Part shown: positions 56,501-64,000 of the stretch, piece by piece
Layout of the letters: every line of letters begins with the position of its first letter
How positions within the stretch are numbered: the first letter of the stretch is position 1
Origin: Rhizoclosmatium globosum
Lineage: Eukaryota > Chytridiomycota > Chytridiomycetes > Chytridiales > Chytriomycetaceae
Direction: 5' to 3'
DNA: 64,000 nucleotides
NCBI GenBank assembly: GCA_002104985.1
Contig: MCGO01000061.1
Coordinates: forward strand, 1-64,000
Translations under genes and position numbers: made by a program
Notes under the pieces: model-generated
The model's input: only the letters and a program-made list of their open reading frames with translations
Databases searched by the model: none
What the model was told of the DNA's origin: nothing

Positions 56501-57573
56501 CCCCCACAAAGCAAACCCACCAAGAAACCTTCCGCCCTACATCCCGCATATCCCGCCACTCCTCCACAATCTCATCCCCCTCCCAAACCCACCCCTCTTC
56601 AACCCACATCCAAGACCTCCACCAAGACCTCCACCAAACCCGCCAAGAAATCCACCGCCTCCACACCCACATCTCCTCCCTCCAAACAACCCTCACATCC
56701 CTCCACTCCCAAACCACCCGCGACGCCCACCAAATCACGTTCCTCTCCCTCGAACTCGAGACCCACAAACGCACCGCGCAGGACACGGCGCACCTCCTCG
56801 CGCGGATCAAGTCTGTCGAAGAGCAGACGGCGGTACGCGTGCGTGAGTTGGAGGGGCGGGAGGACGCGTATAGGCGCGATGTGGAGGTGCTTTCGAGGGA
56901 GGTTGAGGAGTGGAGACGGAGAGAGGGGGTGTGGAGTGAGAGTGCGTCTGCGTTGGAAGATGCGCTTGTTCAAGCTGCACGGGAGTTGAATTTTGGGGGC
57001 ACAGGAGGAGGAGGAGGTAGGAGGGATGAGCTGTTTGAAGAGATTTTGGGGAGGTTGGAAGGGCAGAGGGTTGTGAGTGATGGGTTGCTTGTTGAACGGG
57101 GGAGACGGCTTGTGGAACTTGAGAGGGAGGTTGAGGTGCTACGGGAGGTTGAAGATAAGGTGAGTGGTGTTTGTCCTTTTTATTTTGATTGGGTGTAGTG
57201 ACTGATTGGGGGGTTTATTTAGGTTCACTTTTTGGAACTGAATGTATGGGAGTTGGTGAATCTCGTTTGTGGGAATGCAGAGATTCTTGATATCGGACAT
57301 GCTATGGGAGAGCTGAAAGCGGCTGTGCATTATTACATGGCCATGAATGAACGATTGATGGTGTGGCGATCGGACTTGGTATTCCAGAAACGGTTTTTGG
57401 AGCTCAAAGTTGCTGATTTGATGGAAAGCGAGCGATTGTTGTTGCTTCAAGTTAGTGGTGGATCGATTCGAAGCGGCGAGATTGTGTTGGAGGTGACTGC
57501 AAAGCGGAGATGGAAACGAGCGGGGTTGGTTGTTATTGGGGCTTTGAGGTTTGGGTTACGGACTCAATATTGA
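53523..57573 (+). CDS. PACT-domain coiled-coil protein (pericentrin/Pcp1-like)
   Basis: Four exons: 53523-53777, 53838-56338, 56388-57159 and 57223-57573, all phase-matched, about 1,290 residues. The first intron has a GC donor (GCAAGT...CAG). A short acidic N-terminus leads into ~900 residues of coiled coil, including two to three similar ~85-residue blocks around TRNLNDLVKKLSADLTASQVT-type text (55110-55780). Near the C-terminus are LKAAVHYYMAMNERLMVW, LVFQKRFLELKVADL and KRRWKRAGLVVIGALRFG, matching the Pericentrin-AKAP-450 centrosomal targeting domain. Family members anchor gamma-tubulin complexes at centrosomes, spindle pole bodies or basal bodies; chytrids have centrioles. The third exon switches from C-rich to G-rich codons near 56800. 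Confidence 0.8.
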
Positions 57574-57860
57574 TGAAATGATATACCCTTTTGAATGTAA
57601 ATAAAATGTTAATTGGGGCAGGCTCCTGTTAAAACTAAAAAGTTTTCCAATTGTGCTGTCTCAAACTGTTGATTTTGAGTATTTAAGTACCAAAAATTGG
57701 ACTGCGGAAAAATTCAAAGTTTCTTTGCTCTCCCAAGCCGCCCTGAAATTTAAGTTGGGATGTTACATTTGGAAAAGTGTATTGATTTAGTGTTCAAAGG
57801 GAAAGAGGACTAGCGAAATTTGCTTGATTCTTGCATTTATTTTTGGCTCACATCAACATC

Positions 57861-58992
57861 TCACAATGCAAGTCCAGCAACCTTATGCACAGTCCAAGAA
57901 TGTTGATCCAAGCTTTTCATATTTTTGTATGCAATCTTGCACAAAGCACAAACAACATTCTTTTCTTTCAAAGACTCATAGTGCCTACGCTTCTCCTCCG
58001 GATTCATATGAGAGACTAAATGCGTCGTCAAGGAACATTTTTGAGCGTACTTATTTCCGCATGTGGGGCATTCATGAGGGAACTTCCCTGTGTGTTTGCA
58101 TTGATGAACGTTGAGTCGATTTTTAGTGTTGTAGCGCTTGTCACAGCCAGGATAATCGCACGCGTATGGAAGCACACCAGTATGCTTGAGCATATGCTGT
58201 CTGAAGTTTGCCAACTTTCGGAATGACTTTGTGCACCCATCAACTGGACACTTGTGCATTGACGCAACTGTTAAATAATAAATTCATAAGAATTACGATA
58301 AAATCACAAAACATTTTGTAGCTACCTTGACTGGAATCTAAGGTGCTACTTGAGCTGCTTGAGCCAATACCTTGCAAACTTTTCTCGTCCGTATCTGAGA
58401 CCGATCCACATGAAGATGTAGAAGATTCAAGACCAGCAAGCAAATCCTTTTTCAAATAAGAAGGCTGAATGGATATCCAATCAAGTTCGGAAGCCAGCTG
58501 ATTTTGATGTACTGGATTGTGTTGAAGGGCAACTCCCATTCTTGAACTACGAACTTGAGATTGAAAATTATTTGGTACTCTGGTTTCATGAATCATGGGA
58601 TTAAGATGATGCGGATAATTTTGAGTCAACGGAGGAAGTGGCCCAAGAGTAATAGTTGGCATGAAACTCACACTTGTTCTTTCAAACAAAGTTTCCAAGC
58701 TTTCATCAGGTGCAGTCATTATAAACTGTGTATAAGGATGTGTTGTAAACGGGAGATCCAATTGAATGCTTGCGTTGACAGGCTGAAATGGCCTCGGCAT
58801 CAAGGCACTTGCGGCGGGGTACATGGCAGTTACTTGAGTTTGATTTGCGAAGGAAACCTCGGCGTACTGAGTTTGATATGACACACTCAAAAGCTGGGCT
58901 TCGATTCGATCCAATTCGTCCTTCGAGATCAGAATCCCTGACTCTGCAGCTGGTGCGTAAAGGTTTTGATGTTCATCTTGGAAGTTTTGCAT
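57861..58992 (-). CDS. C2H2 zinc-finger transcription factor
   Basis: Two exons (58992-58326 and about 58269-57861), in phase. The first 220 residues are low in charge, rich in Pro, Ser, Gln and Met, and likely form the activation region. Four C2H2 fingers follow: CPVDGC...HMLKH, CDYPGC...HQCKH, CPTC...HLVSH and CALC...HSWTVH, the first two with TG(V/K)xP-type linkers. The array is like TFIIIA/Zap1-type fungal regulators but the target is unknown. The stop is at 57861. It is transcribed convergently with the PACT gene (287-nt spacer, no feature seen). Confidence 0.8.
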
Positions 58993-59587
58993 AATGTGAG
59001 TAGTTTTGAAAGTTACTTTGAAGGTAAAGCGCGTTTCTGAAAAAAACCTAGAATACTTTGAAGTTTGTCCAAGAAGTGAGGTTCTTCAATTTCAAAAATG
59101 GAAATCCTCTCGGAAACCCTGCACTTCCCATGTTTCCGCGGTTACTTATCTATTCAATGAGTATAATAATTATGCAGATTATGGAATGCTATTCTCGGTT
59201 ACTTCTTTGAATTTGGTTGGATATTTGTGTGTCAAGTTCGACACTTTGGTGTTCTTTGACTAAAGGACATATCTCTTCACATAGAATTCAATTAAACCAA
59301 GTAAATGACCAGTAAAGAATAAATTTACCCCTGGTACCGTTTTGCCACGTAAAACTCAGCCCCGCCGTCGAACACTTCTCTATAAAACAAGGAAACACAA
59401 CGAAAAAGGAAAAACAATAACCAGGACCAAAAGTAAAACCTTATCTGTAAAAGGATGTGGTGTTGAAATGGGAAAGAGGCGGAGAAACAAATTGGCTTGT
59501 TTCTTGCTAGCACAAAATGTGAATCATCCTCATATCTACTTTGTATCACCATTTATTTATAGATTCATTATAATGTGAACGTTGAGT
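58993..59587. other. intergenic
   Basis: Promoter of the zinc-finger gene and 3' flank of the DUF2087-like gene. AT-rich with no repeat or RNA gene; only short frames are present. Confidence 0.4.
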
Positions 59588-60097
59588 TCAAAAGCGTGGA
59601 ATAATGCCCTTTCCCATAGGCATTGGATGTCCCTTATCAGTAGTTCTCCACACAACCGTTCCACCTCCTTCTCTTTCCAAGATTTGCATATCCACCAAAT
59701 TCCTGAGAATACTGATTGCATCGATAAGGTTATTTACGTGTACCTTGTCGGACGCAGGCACAAAGTACTTGATGATATCAATTACTTCAGTTTGCTCAAA
59801 CTTCTTGCTTGGATCAATCAATGTTCCAATATATCTGATAACGGTCTCCCACTTATTCTTCTTCTTTGGCCACGCTTTCAAACGTCCATCTGGAAGGAAG
59901 GCGCCACCGTTGGCTTCAATATCTCTGCGATACAGTTCGCGTGCAAGGACGTCAATGTACGGCGAATCAAAGTCTTTTGGAACTTTGAAGGTATAGAGTT
60001 CTGAGGGTCCAGTAACTGGCGTTGATTGGTTGGACTCGAGGAGGGCGTCGAGGGTTTCGGTTGTTTGCAAAGCGATTTGAGCTTGGACTTCAGGCAT
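59588..60097 (-). CDS. DUF2087-like protein
   Basis: 169 residues, no intron, from the ATG at 60097 (MPEVQAQIALQTT). Upstream codons are open to 60283 but lack an ATG. After ~45 variable residues and VPKDFDSPYIDVLARELYRRD, the segment FLPDGRLKAWPKKKNKWETV leads into a winged-helix-like pattern. It contains RYIGTLIDPSKKFEQTEVIDII and LRNLVDMQILEREGGGTVVWR, closely following the DUF2087 consensus (DGR...P.K..K....L......F....Y.E.EVN..L......LRR.L.....L.R...G..Y). DUF2087 is chiefly bacterial, often attached to ArsR- or MarR-type regulators. The function is unknown; a nucleic-acid-binding winged helix is plausible. Bacterial origin is possible but codon use does not stand out. Confidence 0.6.
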   Translation of the reverse strand: MPEVQAQIALQTTETLDALLESNQSTPVTGPSELYTFKVPKDFDSPYIDVLARELYRRDIEANGGAFLPDGRLKAWPKKKNKWETVIRYIGTLIDPSKKFEQTEVIDIIKYFVPASDKVHVNNLIDAISILRNLVDMQILEREGGGTVVWRTTDKGHPMPMGKGIIPRF

Positions 60098-60730
60098 CTT
60101 TCTTGGATTGAGTTTTTGTGAAATCTTACCACTGCCAAATGTTATATTTATCTTTCGGCGGCGTTGTGGATAAGTGTCTGAATGTAACCGACAAATCGTG
60201 GGTTCCTTTGTCTCCGCTGCCAAATCGTGGGACGATGGCTGCTCAACCACTTTGACTACAAAGGAGCATGCGTGGGCAGCCAAAAATTCAAATATTAATA
60301 CTTCAAACTCAAAAGCAAAATGTATTTAAGCGGGTCATTTTCATTGTCCATCGTACCAAAGGGAAATATACCAAACTTTGAAAGATACTTCGATCTCAGA
60401 TTTTGATGTATTTGATTTATTAAAAATAGACGCTATTTTCTAAAGAATTGAAGTATCTTAATAGTCTATGTGCCTTGGTTCTTATCAAGACTTTATTAGT
60501 GACTCGCAATCACAGGAGCAACGAATCAATAGGAATCCTTTTCTTCAGAATTACCCAAACTCTTTCACTCTATGTCCATTCTTTATTAAGAGAATTAAAT
60601 GATACAAATGTGAATACGATGTATTCTCAATCATAGTTCACAAGCCAAGTTCGCTCCGACTTTCCAAGGTTTCTTCTCTGTTTACTGGTTTTTAATCACA
60701 TTCTCAATTCAGTCAGAACATCCAAGTCCG
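60098..60730. other. intergenic between divergent genes
   Basis: AT-rich upstream region shared by the DUF2087-like gene (minus) and myosin 3 (plus). No repeat, RNA gene or further frame is supported. Confidence 0.4.
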
Positions 60731-63700
60731 ATGACGAAAAACATCAAAGAAAACGAGATGGATGTGTCTGCACCAGCCACACCACCAACCAAGGGATTTG
60801 ATGTGAGCAAGGCACTCCTAGACTACCGGCGAGTAAGTACCTGAATAGGTGGTAGTTTAACAGCTAATAACACTGTTCCAGGGAGCGAAAGCGTAAGACC
60901 GTCGAGTTCACTGCCCTAACTCACCGTTGAAACACAACCAAAGGTACTTCCCCGACAAGTCCGATGGCTGGCTCATGGGCGAAGTCGAAAGCGAAGCATC
61001 GATCGAAAGTGGAAACATTCGAATTGGATTCCGATTGACCGACTCGAACTTGGTTTGTTTGTTTGTTTGGTTATCCAATCAAACCAAACTAATCCAATCA
61101 AAGGTGCATTCGTATTCGGCAGCCCTGACTTCGCTCGCTTCAAATGCCGATCTGCCGCCACTGAAGAACCCGGACTTTATGGTGACCTTGATTGATTGAA
61201 ACTTGGAAGGAAGGGGCTGGTCTAAATCACTCTCTTCTCTTCTCTTCTGCATTTATAGGACGAGGTGGAGGATCTGTCGCTGCTGTCGTACTTGCATGAG
61301 TATGTTGTTGTACCCTGCACTGGTACGTAACAGTGGTCTCACCCTCTTCCTTCACAGACCAGCTGTCTTCTGGGGCATCAAAAACAGATTTGCATCTGGC
61401 CATATTTACACTTACTCAGGCATGGTTCTCATTGCCATGAACCCATTTCAGTATGTGGATCTGTACTCGGCGGATATCATGCGTGAATATGTCGGCAGCA
61501 AGCGGCAAGAACGGAATCCGCACATTGTGAGCTGGACCTTAAAAACGATCTCTGAAAACTAAGCATACACACACTCTCAGTACGGAATTGCCGAAGAATG
61601 TTATCGAGCTATGTTGGAAGGAAAGAACCAATCCGTCATTGTTTCTGGTGAAAGTGGAGCTGGAAAGACTCAGTCAACAAAGTACATTATGCAATACCTC
61701 GCCGTGGTGGATTCCATCAGCAAAATTGATACCTTGGAAGCATTAATGAGGCCCGAAGCAATGACGATCCAAAAGAGTGAAACTGAGGATGCAGTTCTTG
61801 CTTCCAACCCAATCCTCGAAGTGAGTCCACCCATTCAATATAGGACAGCCTCGATCTAAGCTTCTTGTTCTTCAGTCGTTTGGTAACGCAAAGACAACTC
61901 GTAACGATAACTCTTCTCGATTCGGGAAATTTGTTGAGCTTTTCTTCTCTGACCCTAAATCGGGCAGCGTCAGAATCACTGGTGCTCAAGTCAGAACATA
62001 CCTCCTAGAACGATCTCGTCTCATTTTTCAACCCGAGACCGGTATGCTCATGACTACAAGCTTCCTTCAACTCATTTTCACTTTACAGAACGAAACTACC
62101 ACATCTTCTACCAACTCTGTGCAGCTGCACCCGCGGCTGAACGAAAGCAGCTTGGCCTTGACAAGTGGGAGTCGTTCCATTACTTAAACCAAGGCCGTGC
62201 AGGAGTTGTCAAAAACATTAACGACATTGAAGAGTTCAAAGCAACACAGGAAGCGCTGTCTACGCTTGGAATGTCGGTTTCAATGCAATGGGACATTTTC
62301 CGTCTGTGTGCGGCGATTCTGCATATTGGAAATATTGTTGTTACGGAGTCTGGCGCTGAAGGGTCTACGATTTCAGAAAGCGATGTAGCGTTATCGCAGT
62401 GTTGTGAACTGCTTGGCGTAAATGCCAAGGATTTTGTGAAATGGGTCACAAAGAAGCAGACTGTGATCGGGAAGGAGAAGTTTGTTAAGGATATGAAAAA
62501 GGATGTTGCTGTTGTTGCGAGGGACTCTGTTACAAAAGTCATGTGAGTTGTACCATTAACGGTTTCACCTGGATCTCATAGATTGTGAAAGATATACGAA
62601 ACTGTTTGACTGGCTCGTCAAGGCTATCAACAAGAACCTGAAACGTGAATCCAACAATGAACAGCATTTCATCGGTGTCCTCGATATTTACGGGTAACCC
62701 AACACTGTTCACATAAGTGAAAGAAACACTCACGAATCACACCAGCTTCGAACACTTCAAAAAGAACTCCTTCGAACAATTCTGCATAAACTATGCCAAC
62801 GAAAAGCTCCAACAAGAGTTCAACGCGCACGTCTTCCGCATCGAACAAGAAGGATACATCCAAGAAGCAATCGAATGGACGTTTATTGAATTCGCCGACA
62901 ACCAACCATGCATCGACTTAATCGAAGCACGTATCGGAATCCTCAGCCTCCTAGACGAAGAATCACGACTCCAATCCGGGTCCGACGCCACACTCATCTC
63001 GAAACTCAATACAAACTTTGATAAAAACAAGTATTACTCTAAGGGTCGTTTTGGGAACACGGAGTTCACGGTGAAGCACTACGCGGTGGATGTTTCGTAT
63101 ACGGTTACAGGGTTTATTGATAAAAATAAGGATACAATGAGTGATGAGTTGCAGGATGTGTTGGCTGCAAGTACCAGTCCGTTTTTGAGGGAGATTTTGG
63201 GACATGCGAGTGGTCGTGAGGATGGAGAAGGTGGGGCTGGGTATGTTTCGCCTGGAAAAAGTGTGGAACGGAGGAAATCAACTATGACTGCTCCGACACT
63301 TGGGTCTATGTTTAAGAACTCGTTGCAGGGGTTGATGGCTACTATTCGAGAGACTGAAGGACATGTAAGGGTTTATTTAGTTTCATTTATTTAGCTAATC
63401 TTGTTTTCCTTAGTACATTCGTTGCATTAAACCGAATATGGCGAAGGCCGCATTCGAGTTTGAGGGTGCTATGGTTTTGTCTCAGCTGAAAGGTTTGTGT
63501 TCCCTAATCTCGAGAGAAACATTTATACTTAACCATCTTGTTCAGCCTGTGGTGTCCTTGAAACTATCAAAATCAGTAACGCCGGATATCCAAACAAGCT
63601 GTCCTACCAACAGTTCGCAACACGTTATGACATCCTCGTCCCATCCACTTTCCGCGAAACGCTCGCCAAAAGGGAGCTCTGCGTCAAAATCGTAACAACT

Positions 63701-64000
63701 GTACTCACAGACTCTACAAAATACCAATTTGGAAAAACCAAAGTCTTCCTAAAATCTGGCCAAATCGCATTTTTCGAAGACCGCCGAAAAGACCGTATCA
63801 ACCATTTCGCACGTCTGTTGACCAAGAATGCGAAGCGATTTATTGAACGAAAGCGCTTCTTGATGTTGAAAGAGGCGACGTTCGCAATTCAAAACGCTTC
63901 GCGTATGTATTTGGCGAAGAAGAAGTTGGGAGAGTTGAAGGCGGATGCGGCTGCTACCAAGGAGAAGAGGGAACGCGAAATCAGGGAGAGGAAAGCTGCT
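60731..64000 (+). CDS. class V-like myosin 3, cut by the window end
   Basis: The ATG at 60731 starts [22 protein letters not shown], and the conserved [11 protein letters not shown] ends exon 1. The 11-nt microexon is 60882-60892. The motor follows with the same intron positions as myosin 2: GESGAGKTQ near 61650, NDNSSRFGK near 61905, DIYG near 62690, and [25 protein letters not shown] after an intron at about 63366-63412. The first IQ motifs ([34 protein letters not shown]) begin near 63800. The tail lies outside the window, so presence of a DIL domain is unknown. Within the exon at about 62735-63365 the codons change from C-ending to G/T-ending near 63040. Confidence 0.85.
60882..60892 (+). 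other. 11-nt microexon of myosin 3
   Basis: Reads ggagcgaaagc between ttccag and gtaaga. It joins DYRR to GTACTTCCCC in phase (DYRR-GAKA-YFPDK). Confidence 0.85.

Noticed and set aside
1..64000. CRISPR arrays, bacterial operons, rRNA genes
   Set aside because: Repeats present are minisatellites, gene-internal repeats or element copies; genes are intron-bearing and no rRNA-like stretch was recognised.

Overview
The window looks like a chytrid fungus (Chytridiomycota). Genes are split by short GT-AG introns of about 45-80 nt, often with TACTAAG/CTAAC-like branch sites. The content fits a zoosporic fungus: a PACT-type centrosome/basal-body coiled-coil protein, three class-V-like myosins, a Crinkler (CRN)-type protein, pepsin-family proteases and Tad/I-like non-LTR retrotransposons. 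No species is assigned; the phylum call is inference from gene content.

Layout. 1-5.9 kb: a secreted GPI-type mucin (1434-2863), a 477-bp MITE with TTA target duplication (3011-3487) and the 3' part of a zinc-finger gene. 5.9-21.8 kb: a retrotransposon mosaic, all on the minus strand. Element A has an RT/RNase H ORF, a decayed endonuclease and a gag ORF coupled by a TAATG stop/start. A GC-rich patch and element B (gag plus truncated endonuclease) follow. Then come two tandem partial copies of element B with a 906-bp period, and fragments of other elements. Most joints carry short CCCTAA-type telomere-like sequence.

22.5-38.3 kb holds host genes: a predicted N-myristoylated TIR-like/TPR protein; a long protein with one intact adenylate-kinase domain among degenerate copies; two A1 aspartic proteases; F-box/SPRY and SPRY proteins; a CRN-type protein followed in the same frame, after one stop codon, by an HNH-like domain; and a four-helix membrane protein.

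38.4-64 kb holds three myosin paralogues: one minus-strand copy without a DIL tail, one complete plus-strand copy, and one cut by the window end. All share an 11-nt microexon. Between the first two lie a (TC)39 tract and a tandem pair of small coiled-coil genes, the second lacking the start codon of the first. Between the second and third are a truncated PstS-like phosphate-binding protein overlapping a small membrane-protein gene, a Ser/Gly/Asn-rich membrane protein, the PACT protein, a C2H2 factor and a DUF2087-like protein.

The strongest candidates for something new are the TIR-like/TPR protein with a myristoylation-type N-terminus revealed by splicing, the adenylate-kinase protein with eroded repeats, the telomere-like joints of element B, the conserved myosin microexon, and abrupt C-rich to G-rich switches of synonymous codon choice inside many exons. 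All gene models here were assembled by eye from reading frames and splice signals; no alignment or database search was run.
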